Assembly: GCA_030847615.1 (NCBI GenBank)
Contig: JAUMIR010000003.1
Location: 28,208,501 to 28,272,500, forward strand
Direction of reading: 5' to 3'
DNA: 64,000 nt
Source: Gambelia wislizenii
Taxonomy: Eukaryota; Chordata; Lepidosauria; Squamata; Crotaphytidae
The notes beneath the pieces were generated by a model that saw nothing but the letters and a program-made list of their open reading frames with translations, searched no databases and was not told where the DNA came from. The translations under genes were made by a program, and so were the position numbers. How positions within the stretch are numbered: position 1 is the stretch's first letter; each line of letters begins with the position of its first letter. Of this stretch, positions 10,806 to 20,092 are shown one piece after another.

Positions 10806-11130
10806 CCATTACAACTGGGGAGGACGTAACTCAGTGGCATGGATGGACTGTAGCTCAGTGAAAGAGCACGTTTTGCATGTGTTAGGCTCCAGTTTGGCTC
10901 CCCATCATCTCCAGGTATGTCAAGGAAGAAATCCTGCCTGACACCCTGAAAATGTTCTGCCAGTCTGTTGAGAATAAAGAGCTAAATGGATCAGTGGTCT
11001 AACTCTGTGGTGTTACTAAGGCCAGTGTCACCCCTCCCTCCGATGGCATCATCGGGTGCATTTCAGACTCTCTGCACTCCCCTAGTACTACCACTGGTCT
11101 AACTAAATATGCAAGAGCTTCTTATGTTCC
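10806..11130 (+). mobile_element. tRNA-derived SINE with a small insertion
   Basis: The tRNA-like head (tgtagctcagtgaaagagca, gttttgcatgtg, ctccagtttggctcccc) resembles the A and B boxes of an Ala-type tRNA. A body with atctccagg, cctgcctgacaccctg, gagctaaatggatcagtgg and a 3' cttcttatgttcctga end follows. A 90-bp insertion splits the 3' part at 11005-11094. Confidence 0.65.
11005..11094. mobile_element. 90-bp MITE-like insertion with 10-bp duplication
   Basis: The 10-mer tggtctaact sits on both sides (10995-11004 and 11095-11104). The insert ends are imperfectly inverse: GTGGTGTTACTAAGG near the left and CCCCTAGTACTACCAC at the right. Deleting one copy plus the insert restores a continuous SINE. 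A 9-10-bp duplication fits a Mutator-like element (inference). Confidence 0.5.
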
Positions 11131-12305
11131 TGAGCAGCCATTATGCCTCAGAGGAGGGTCTCTCCAAGGCTTTGTGGGAAATTAAAATGTGGGCATTAAG
11201 TGTAACACTGCTTCTGTCCCTGCAGCTGTCAGCTAAACACACAGACGTAGGAGAAGGTATACCACAGGACATTTTTCTGATAGGCCTCTCAGACCTAAAG
11301 TTTGTTCTGCATGGGGCTTCTTGGCTTATAGTCTGCTTACTGCTCCCAACTTGGGAATCCACATTCCTTCTGGAGAGCCAGCTTAGTGGTGGTTTGCTTG
11401 AGAACTGAGATAGCCAGGAGGGATTGGTGAGGAGGAGTCTCATCTGTGGATAAAAGTTCAGTGTGCATTTTGGCTTCAACCCTCCCCCTCTGCCCTCACC
11501 TTTCTGCCTATGTTATTGTAATATTGGACTTGTAGAATTTGATCCAAAGTATAATGTTGTTGGTTCCAGAAGCCTTTTGTAAAGGAGGTATCATTACTTT
11601 TTCATCAGAGGATCCTCCTATACAAAATTAATTTTAATCGACTTCTGTCACCTCTGTTTAGTACACTCTACAGAGATTAATAGAAATACAATGGCATGGG
11701 TCTTTCCTGATAAAGCACGCCATCTGCAATTATTCATTATTAAATATGTACGTGCAAATTTCAGTCCCATCAGAAATGATGCTTCAGCTTAATTAACTTT
11801 GATTTATGAACTAGCAGGCAATGACTATAAGAGTGGGCAGATTATTCAGTTGGATAATGCTCTCCCACATTGCTAGTCAATAGGCAGTAGTAAAATATTC
11901 CATACCTTAGTCATGTAGCTCTCCTAATAAACCTACAAAAATGTCACAGGTAAAGTCTGAGCCTCTGAATTAAAGCACTAAAGACATCATCTAGGCATAA
12001 TATCATCTATATAATTTACAGCCAATGTATCAAGGCTGCTTTAAATTGCCAAACAAGGTCTTTGTTACTATGTAGCACAATAGTGGTAGTCAGCCATTGT
12101 GACAACTGAAAATTATGCTACCAAGCCGAACATGTGGCAAAATGAATGCATGCAGAGTTTCAGACATTGAGTGGTTTTATCTAGGGCTGAGAAAATTTCC
12201 TCCATTTTATTCTTTTATAGTTCCTCTCATACCTTTCCTTCTGATGCTGTAGATTTGTATCCCACTTTTTGAACAGAGTCCCCTACTCTACCCAGAGAAG
12301 CTGGA
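11131..12305. other. No feature recognised
   Basis: AT-rich sequence. The 99-112 residue frames near 11109-11479 overlap on opposite strands and show no domain. Confidence 0.4.
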
Positions 12306-12751
12306 ATGTGTCCAAGATGACCTAAATGGCAGGAAGTCTGGAAGCCATGCCCTATGAGGAGTGGCTTAGAGCTCTGGGTATGTTTCGCCTGGAGAAGAGA
12401 AGATTGAGAGGTGACATGATAGCCATGTTTAAATATTTGAAGGGACGTCATACTGAGGATGGAGTGAGCTTGATTTCTGCTGCTCCAGAGACAAGGACAC
12501 AGAGCAATGGACTCAAGCTACAGGAAAAAAGATTGCATCTAAACATTAGGAAGAACTTCCTGACAGTAAGAGCTATTCAGCAGTGGAATCCACTGCCTTG
12601 GAGTGTGGTGAACTCTCCTTCTTTAGAAGGTTTTAAACAGGCTGGATGGCCCTCTGTTGGGAGTGCTTTGATTGTGTATTCTTGCAGAGCAGGGGGTTGG
12701 ACTAGATGGCCCTTGTGGTCTCTTCCAGGTCTTGATTCTATGATTCTAAGT
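12306..12751 (+). mobile_element. CR1 LINE 3' fragment with decayed ORF2
   Basis: The frame at 12326-12763 matches the C-terminus of CR1 ORF2 (LEAMPYEEWLRALGMF, MIAMFKYLKG). It has substitutions and loses the frame before the normal end. The copy ends in ttgattctatgattct. It corresponds to 36690-37140 of the long copy. Confidence 0.85.
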
Positions 12752-13129
12752 GGCCTACAATAGTTATAAAACACAGGAGACAGAGCAAGAACCACCTAGT
12801 CCAAAACACCTAGAAACCAATCAAAGAAACAGAATCAGCCTGAGAGTGTGATCTGATGTCCCTTCCTACTAGGCAGTTGCTGTCACTTCGTCTTGTGGGT
12901 GCAGGAGGAGGGAAGTCCAATTGGTACAAGCCCTGATGTTGCCTTGCCTGCACACTTTATATTTGTCAGGTTCATTCTGCCTTGCATTCAGTTCCCACTG
13001 CATTATGGTTTAATGAGGAAATTGTATAAAACCAACTGTAGGTGTGGAGCATATGTCATTTGATTGCTGCTTCTTTCAGTTCTTTGCATTAATTTGCATA
13101 TGTTATGTGTGTGTTTGTGTATGTGCGTG

Positions 13130-13365
13130 CATGCATGCCTTAAAGTTGTCTGTCAACCTACGGCAACCCCATAATTTTCATATGGTTTTCTTAGGCAAGA
13201 AATACTCAGAAGTGGTTTTGCTAGTTCCTTCCTCTGAAATATAGTCTACAGCATCTGGTCTTGGTTGGCTATCTCTCATCCAAGTACTAACCAGAGCTGA
13301 TCCTACTTAGCTTCCAAGGTCAGATGGGATCTTATGCCTTTAGGGTATTTAGGCCATTATGTTGG
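13130..13365 (-). mobile_element. 5S rRNA-derived SINE
   Basis: On the minus strand, 13265-13350 reads like the 3' half of 5S rRNA (aagctaagtaggatcagctc, ggttagtacttggatgagag). The body is shared with the copy at 15455-15712 (ggaactagcaaaaccacttc, gccgtaggttgac). This fits the 5S-derived SINEs described from lizards. Confidence 0.75.
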
Positions 13366-13424
13366 GAATATACCCATTGCTAAAATATTGCCAAAAACAA
13401 ATCTTCATATGACTGCATGCATGA

Positions 13425-13883
13425 CTGCATCCAGATGTTTTATTCCTATGCAATGATAAAACAGTGCAAAGAAGCACTCTTGAGGTGTGCGAAAAGGAGC
13501 CCCATTCCTGTTCCAAAATGACAGCTGCGGAGGGGAGGTCCATTCCGAGCACTTCCTGGTATGATCTGGACATCCAGGTAAGTGGCACCCTTTATTTTAC
13601 CCTCCCTGTTTTGACTGTGTGATTTAAAGTGTGTTTTTGTACTTGGTGAACTGATTTAATGTTTGGGGGAGTTTTATTTTTTAAATTTACCACCCATCCG
13701 TTATCAGATGGCCGGTTGTAAAAGCAGCCTTACAATGGCTGCATTTATGGCCAGCCAGTGAGAGCCTGTTCCTGCCACGGAATTAAGGTAAGTGTGTAAA
13801 AGATTTACATTATTCCGTGGCAGGAACGGGAGAGGAGGTGGCGGGGCAGTAACAGGGCATTTGGGCCTCGTGTGAAAATCTCC
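13425..13883. mobile_element. Harbinger-like MITE E, left end lost
   Basis: Block by block it matches the MITE split by CR1 at 32143-37241: aggagccccattcctgttcc, a gcagccttacaatggctgca block, ttcctgccacgg, and the terminal gtgtgaaaatctcc. The left TIR is missing. The internal attaaggtaagtgtg at about 13791 is the uninterrupted version of the CR1 insertion site in the other copy. Confidence 0.65.
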
Positions 13884-13885
13884 TC

Positions 13886-13962
13886 AGTCTCTGGAGCACC
13901 AGAAAACATGCTTGCTCCATTCTCAATATGACTTCCCTTCAAATATTTAAACATGGCTCATT
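13886..13962 (-). mobile_element. CR1 ORF2 fragment
   Basis: A short reverse-strand match to the CR1 segment around 36780-36870 (gtctctggagcaccagaaaac, aatatttaaacatggc). It directly abuts the MITE end. Confidence 0.65.
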
Positions 13963-15454
13963 TGACTCTATTGCTAACAATAGAGTCTACAGGCTACTGT
14001 TTTGCTGTAGGATTTGTGGAAGGAAAGAAAGGAGATGGAGAAAGAATGAGAGAGAGCATTTTGGAGTTAAGCTCAGATTTACTAGATCGAGCTTACCCAT
14101 ATTTCCTGTTGTGGCTCCTTAGGCATGAAATAGGTTAAATTATGACAACTGATTGGCTATATCAGCAGTCCAACCTGCTTATCCACCTTGGCTTCATGTC
14201 TAATTAGGGATGTTAAGCTCAAACTGAACAGCAATTTTCCTGGCCAAATGTGAGTTCAGTAGCTCAAAGAGTCATAGTTGCTATAAGAAGGGAACTCAGT
14301 CAAATATCTCATTGTTTCTCCTGATTTGGTTATGTGAACAGGAAAATGCTTTGGGATACGGCATCATGGTTTTCCCTTCTTGGCTTTGCAGCTAGAAATG
14401 CAAATGTGTCACTTGTAATATTCTCAAGCATGGACGTAGCAGCGATGTCCTTGGGCCGTAGGTTTGATTAGAGTTTCCTTCTCTTAGACGGTTGACCTTA
14501 CAGGGTTGGACAAGCACCATCTGCGTGGGTTTGGGATTAGGGTTTTCCTTCTCCTAGGATGGTTGCCATAAGGCTAGAGAGCCCATCCTGCCCTTTGACG
14601 CTCTTTGTCAGACCCTTCAGTTTTGACCTGTCTGGCATGGGAGACCCTACCAGTGGCTATTATGCCACCGCCAGCATAGCTCAAACCTCTGGTTTAAAGG
14701 GTGAGGCCAGTTCTGTGCATGCTGCACTCCACCAGAAAAATCCATTGCACAGGCTCAAAGGACAAATCCAATTCTTAAAAAAAAAAAAAAAGCCCTGTAG
14801 CGATAGGCGAGGGATGAAACCGGCAGGTGTAAAGATGCACTGGAAGCCGCAGACCCAACCCTGCATGCAGGCAGTTCAGGACTTTGGTCTCTCAAGGCTG
14901 ACCCGGGAGATGACAGTCTTGTTCGGCAGCATCCTGAATGACCAAGCAGCCTTAACATTCTCAAATTTGTTATAGAATGAGAATTGTTAATAAAACAATC
15001 TCATGTGAGTTAATATGCTGTGTATTATATTGTGTAGGCTTGTTTGTGGCTGAATGGTCTTTCTCAGATTTACCCTAGTTTTTGCCCATTTTTCCTTCTG
15101 TGATGTGGTTAATGGGTGGCCATTCCAAGAGTGAGCTGGTGAAGGGTGATGAAAGTGGTGGAAGTTAAATGCTTTGTGTGAGCAAAGGAAGAGGTTGACA
15201 ACAAAGCATGCTGCTGAGACAGCAAGAGTCAGGTTTTCGGTAGAGCTGACAATGTAAAGAACCTTCCCACAATGGCACTTGACATTCCTCTGATATCTAA
15301 GCTACAGACAAGAAAACCATCATAAAAGAAATACTCTTGAATAACTCTGACTCAACAAGATTTGAAAAGATATTCATCCTCACAAAATAAATCCTTTGAA
15401 TTGTTTCCTTTTTGTAATGTAAGTTGGAATCTCTTCTCTGCATTCTATTTTGTA
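13963..15454. other. No gene recognised; possible old repeat
   Basis: The stretch 14430-14980 has two related segments (gattagagtttccttctc and gattagggttttccttctc), a 15-base A run at 14779 and gcatgggagaccctaccag. It may be a decayed retroelement, but I cannot classify it. The 138-residue frame at 14559 has no recognisable domain. Confidence 0.3.
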
Positions 15455-15712
15455 TTTATGTGCTGCTAAGTGCCCTAAATACCCTAAAGGCACCAGGTCC
15501 CATCTGGTTTTGAAAACTAAGCAGGGTCAACTCTGGTTAGTACTTGGATGGGAGACTGTCAACAAATACCATGTTCTATAAGCAATATTTCAGAGGAAAG
15601 AACTGGCAAAACCACTTCTTAATATTCCTTGCCTAAGAAAACCCTATGAAATTCATGATGTTGCCATAAGTAGACAGGCAACTCCAAGGCACATAAACAC
15701 TCAAACCATGGA
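15455..15712 (+). mobile_element. 5S rRNA-derived SINE
   Basis: The part at about 15470-15580 resembles 5S rRNA (gaaaactaagcagggtcaac, ggttagtacttggatgggag). It is followed by the shared body (ggaaagaactggcaaaacc, ccttgcctaagaaaacccta) and a tail ending ctccaaggcacataaacac. Confidence 0.8.
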
Positions 15713-15839
15713 GGAACATTCTACCCTTGCCATGTTGTGTGTCAAAGACTTAAATCTCAGGACTAATTAACACATTTAAGAAAAAAAAAGGTTTAATTTT
15801 CAGGATTGTTATCCTCATCTAATAATAATTGTTTACTGT

Positions 15840-15960
15840 TGGGGTGAGGAAGGTGTGGGTTTTAGCTGTTGATGGACGACAACTCCCATCAGCCCAGCAA
15901 GTATGGACAGTGGTCGGAACCATTAACATCTGAAAAACTACAGGTACTTTAGCCTGCCCT
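15840..15960. repeat. Short foldback-type dispersed repeat G-like
   Basis: It contains tgatggacgacaactcccat and related blocks also seen near 23995-24095 and 40387-40526. These are common short interspersed sequences of reptiles. The class is uncertain. Confidence 0.35.
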
Positions 15961-16731
15961 ACATAAGCAATAAAGTTTGGAGTGCTGTTCTGTTAAATTT
16001 TCTCCCTAGCCATCTCACCTTGTTTGATATTGAACCAATTCTTACAAGATGAGTTTGGCATAATGGCCATTTCTCTATAGTTCCACACCATATTTCCCTC
16101 ATAATCTATATGATGTATGTTATGATTCCTTTCTCCTCTGGTTCTATTAGGGAAGCTGTGCTTCCAGGCACCTCTCCTGATATATGCTTGCCTGATGGTT
16201 GAGATCTGCAGGAGGTGTCCTCTTCTGTGTCCCATCAGTGAGGTCAATATACTATGGGAAAGCTTGAGAGAGGACCTTCACTGGAATACCATCCCCTTAG
16301 AGGCCCGGTTGGTGCCTTCACTGATCTCATTCCAGCACCAAGTAAGAACACTGTTTGCTAGAACTTTGGAGTCAAGTGATTTAATCCAAATCTGCCATAT
16401 GTGCATGCTTTTAAATTGTCTTATTAGAGATCCATAATGATTTTGTTTATCCTAGAATGTTTCCGGTCAGTTCCTGGTACAATGAAATACTTTTTATACC
16501 AGCTTCCCAGGACAGTTTATTTTAACCCAGTATAAAATCAGAAAGAACAGAAACAAAGTCTAGGATTTTTCAATCAGTCAGATGTGCCCTTAGACTATTT
16601 TAACTGCCAGTCTATAGCATGTGTTTAGTTTTATTGTTTTAAATTGGTTTAAACTGTTAAAAATGATTTTATTGTATGCCTCTCTGATGCAATTCAGGAT
16701 ATAAATGTTTAAATAAATAAATACATAAATA
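15961..16731. other. No feature recognised
   Basis: Nothing beyond short unsupported open frames. Confidence 0.4.
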
Positions 16732-16765
<34 letters not shown>

Positions 16766-16766
16766 C
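16732..16766. repeat. (GATA)n microsatellite
   Basis: About eight GATA units directly abut the 3' end of the LINE copy that follows. A second GATA run lies beyond the other end of that LINE at 17416-17431. Confidence 0.9.
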
Positions 16767-17374
16767 TCTCTCTGGCTTTTCTTCGCAAACGAAGATTCAG
16801 GAAGGACTCATCCTGCGCTTTCTGCAAGCACGCTGATGACTAAAAAGGCCAATCCGAGATAAACAAGTCTGGTTGCAGAAAGCACAGCAGAAGGTCTCCT
16901 TGGGTGATGTTTCCGGGTTGTGATTCTTTCTGTGCTGTTGTTTCCCTTTAAGACTTGTTTGGCGTGAGTTCTCAAATAAGGCTGCAGCATTGTGGATAGT
17001 GCGTCTCCATGCCTCCCGATGTGAGGCCAGGGTGGACCACTGTTGGTGATCAATTTGGACGAGCCTGAGATGTTGTTTCAGGGAGTCTTTGTATCACTTT
17101 TTTGGAGTGCCCCTCTTACGCTGACCCGTGGCAAGTTCACCGTAGAGTAGTATTTTGAGGAGGCAATGGTCCTCCATCCTAGAAATGTGCCCTGCCCAGC
17201 GCAGCTGCATTCTCAATATCATGGCCTCAATGCTGGTGATCCCTGCTTGCTCAAGGACAGCAACATTCATCACATAGTCAGTCCAGTGTATATTTAGGAT
17301 TGTGCGTAGACAGCGCTGATGAAAGCGCTCGAGGAGTCGTAGGTGGTGGCGATAGGTGACCCATGTTTCAGATC
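16767..17374 (-). mobile_element. LINE family L, 3' ORF2 fragment, copy b
   Basis: The minus-strand frame at 17094-17393 encodes LYGSETWVTYRHH, FHQRCLRTILNI and RMEDHCLLKILLYGEL, as in copy a. A frame break near 17090 separates it from the Cys-rich end. The 3' end (ttcgcaaacgaagattcagg in reverse) adjoins a GATA run. Confidence 0.75.
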
Positions 17375-17884
17375 CATAAAGGCTCTCTCCCATGACAAGG
17401 GGGCGTCAATGGAGAGGAGATAGATAGATAGATTTTAAATATTTAGGTAATGTGGCTATGGAAGCACCATCTAGGTAAGCATAAAAACATAAGGAAAAAG
17501 CTGCACCTCTTACTGTGTTCCTAACCCTTAGGGTATGGATAGTTAGAGCTAAGGTACTTATTACTTTTCAGCATAGTTCTGGCTTTCCAGTGTTTTAAAA
17601 AAATTAAATTGCTTGTCTGAATGCCTTGATCTGACAAACATGCTATGCAGGGGTGGTGAAGCTTTAGCCCCCTCCTTGTGTAGTTCCAATCTGGATCAAG
17701 GGAATGGATGCTGGAATTGTTAAAAATTGATCAGGTGTGGAGTGGAGGGTGGATTAGGATCACAATAGGGGCCAAATTATGAAAAACAAATATTGTGGCA
17801 CTAGTGTCCTGTTGTGCTGAGACAGAGAGAGGCCAGACACTATGTTATGGGTTAAATGGGATGGTCACAACTTTAACACAAATA

Positions 17885-19107
17885 CAGTCGTCCCTTCACA
17901 TTCGCGGGGGTTCCGTTCCGCGGACCCCCGCGAATGTGAAAAATCCACGAATAACAAACACCCTCCCCCTCCCTCCCCAGGCCTTTGCGGGGCCTTGCTA
18001 GGCCCCGCGGATGCCTCCCCGGCCCTCCCTCCCTCCCTCCCCAGGCCTTTGCGGGGCCTTGCTAGGCCCCGCGGAGGCCTCCCCGGCCCTCCCTCCCTCC
18101 CTGCCCAGGCCTTCGCGGGGCCTTGCTAGGCCCCGCGGAGGCCTCCCTGGCCCTCCCTCCCTCCCTGCCCAGGCCTTCGTGGGGCCTTGCTAGGCCCCGC
18201 GGAGGCCTCCCCGGCCCTCCCTCCCTCCCTGCCCAGGCCTTCGCGGGGCCTTGCTAGGCCCCGCGGAGGCCTCCCCAGCCCTTCCTCCCTCCCTGCCCAG
18301 GCCTTCGCGGGGCCTTGCTAGGCCCCGCGGAGGCCTCCCTGGCCCTCCCTCCCTCCCTCCCCAGGCCTTCGCGGGGCCTTGCTAGGCCCCGCGGAGGCCT
18401 CCCCGGCCCTCCCTCCCTCCCTCCCCAGGCCTTCGCGGGGCCTTGCAAGGCCCCACGGAGGTCTCCCCAGCCCTCCCTCCCTCCCTCCCCAGGCCTTCGC
18501 GGGGCCTCCGGGGGTCCCGTGAAGGCCTCCCCACCCCTCCCCAGGCCTTCGCGGGGCCTCCGGAGGGCCTCCGGGGGTCCCGCGAAGGCCTTTGCACCGC
18601 TCCCCAGGCCTTCGCGGGGCCTCCGGAGGGCCTCCGGGGGTCCCGCAAAGGCCTCCCCACCCATCCCCAGGCCTTCGCGGGGCCTCCGGAGGGCATCCGG
18701 GCGTCCCACGAAGGCCTCCCCACCCCTCCCCAGGCCTCCGGGGGGCCTCCGGAGGGCCTCCGGGGGTCCCGCAAAGGCCTTCGCACCGCTCCCCAGGCCT
18801 TCGCGGGGCCTCCGGAGGGCCTCCGGGGGTCCCGCGAATGCCTCCCCACCCTCTCCAGGCCTTCGCGGGGCCTCCGGAGGGCCTCCGGGGGTCCCGCGAA
18901 GGCCTCCCCACCCCTCTCCAGGCCTTCGCGGGGCCTCCGGAGGGCCTCCGGGCGTCCCGCGAAGGCCTCCCCACCCCTCCCCAGGTCTTTCACGGGGCCT
19001 CTGGAGGCTCCGTGTCGCGGTTTTGGGGGGGCCCGGGGGGGCCCCTCCCAAAACCGCGAATAACCGAAACCGCGAATGTCAAGTTCGCGAATGTGGAGGG
19101 ACAACTG
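17885..19107. mobile_element. Pogo/Tigger-like element expanded by a minisatellite
   Basis: The left end CAGTCGTCCCTTCACATTCG and right end CGAATGTGGAGGGACAACTG are inverse, with TA before the left end (17883-17884). Within the ends, cgcgaatgtgaaaaatccac and its near-inverse frame a GC-rich tandem array at 17979-19000. No transposase frame is visible. Confidence 0.65.
17979..19000. repeat. GC-rich minisatellite, 64-bp and about 63-bp units
   Basis: The motif aggcctt[t/c]gcgggg recurs at 17979, 18043, 18107, 18171, 18235, 18299, 18363, 18427 and 18491, exactly 64 bp apart. From 18491 a second unit type (ggcctccggagggcctccgg) recurs mostly at 62-64 bp to about 18983. Lack of stops opens frames of 200-300 codons on both strands. 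Because 64 is not a multiple of three, these frames rotate through the unit and are not genes. Confidence 0.9.
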
Positions 19108-19125
19108 TCCAAGAATTACCAGTCA

Positions 19126-19131
<6 letters not shown>

Positions 19132-19162
<31 letters not shown>
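19132..19162. repeat. (TA)n microsatellite
   Basis: An uninterrupted run of about 15 TA units. Confidence 0.9.
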
Positions 19163-19164
<2 letters not shown>

Positions 19165-19185
19165 TCTTCCTCAAGGAGACAATGT

Positions 19186-20088
19186 TGTTAGCATGCCCTA
19201 CTGCACCCTCCCTATAATATCTCATAATTGGAAATACTGGACATTGTTAAGGGGTCAAGTTGACTGGGGTCATGCCAAAAAGAAGTCAGGTGAAGGTCAC
19301 AGGGCCTAGGATGTGTCTTCAAAATATTTCAGCAAGCAAGCCCAAACTAGGATTATGTGGAAGCCCCTTAGTAAACAAAGCATTAAGGAGGTATGTGCTA
19401 ATTCCTTCTTGGGCACCTCAGCAATGAGTCATCCAGCTAAACAATCCAGTGCCCTTTCCAACCCCAGTCCCAAGGAAATCTCCCCTTGGAACCCCCTCCT
19501 CTCCTGCATTATGAGGTTGCCATAACCCCCCTAAATTCCTGTCTCCTAGTCATTAACAGAAATCAGTTTCCTTTATTTACACGGTGGAAAAACCATCCAG
19601 GCCTTGTCCAAACCAGAGTTCCCCTTCAGGATATGAAGCAGGGTATAAATATCAGTCCCTCAACAATAGAAAGTTGTGCCACTGTGGATGAGCCTGGCCA
19701 CTCTCTTTCTCAGGGCGCCTCAGGATCGTAACTTCCAGTGCCACCTTCAGACTTCTGTTTGAGTATTTCACTCCTCAAGACTGGTAACTATCACTCTATT
19801 TTTCCAAATCTCTCTCTATTCAATCTTACTCCTCAATAGCCTTGTCTGTTTCTTAGGAACATATGTTTTTGCATGTGTGAATGCTTTTTCTGTTATTTTT
19901 TGATAAAAATGCTTTAATTTCATTTTAAGCTGGAGTTCTCTGAAGTTAGTACTGGTATGTGAATAGGTGAAAAAAACCCTGCAGTTACCCTTCTCTCGCC
20001 GGCATACTATTTGAGCTAATAATTCCCGTATCTAGACTTTGATAACACAGGTGGGTTACAAAGCACCTCCCCACCTTTTAGGGTAACA
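19186..20088 (+). mobile_element. Solo LTR of an endogenous retrovirus-type element
   Basis: It begins TGTTAGC and ends GGGTAACA, with a 4-bp duplication ATGT on both sides (19182-19185, 20089-20092). It contains a TATAAATA box at 19644-19651 and a GATAAA in the polyadenylation-signal position (about 19902). Length is 903 bp, close to the 907 bp of the copy at 56705. No gag, pol or env flanks it, so it is a recombination-derived solo LTR. A 4-bp duplication fits class I elements (inference). Confidence 0.8.
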
Positions 20089-20092
20089 ATGT

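Noticed and set aside
10838..10912. A functional tRNA gene
   Set aside because: The tRNA-like A and B boxes are present, but the sequence does not fold into a full cloverleaf by eye and continues into a SINE body.
13265..13350. A 5S rRNA gene
   Set aside because: Only a diverged part of 5S is present and it is fused to a SINE body.
14559..14975. 138-codon frame as a small gene
   Set aside because: It includes an encoded lysine run from a poly-A tract and lies in repeat-like sequence; no family is recognised.
18254..19217. Open frames of 200-300 codons on both strands (Pro/Gly/Arg-rich proteins)
   Set aside because: They coincide with the 64-bp GC-rich minisatellite. A unit length not divisible by three, openness on both strands in several frames, and no start or splice context show that they are stop-poor repeat translation.
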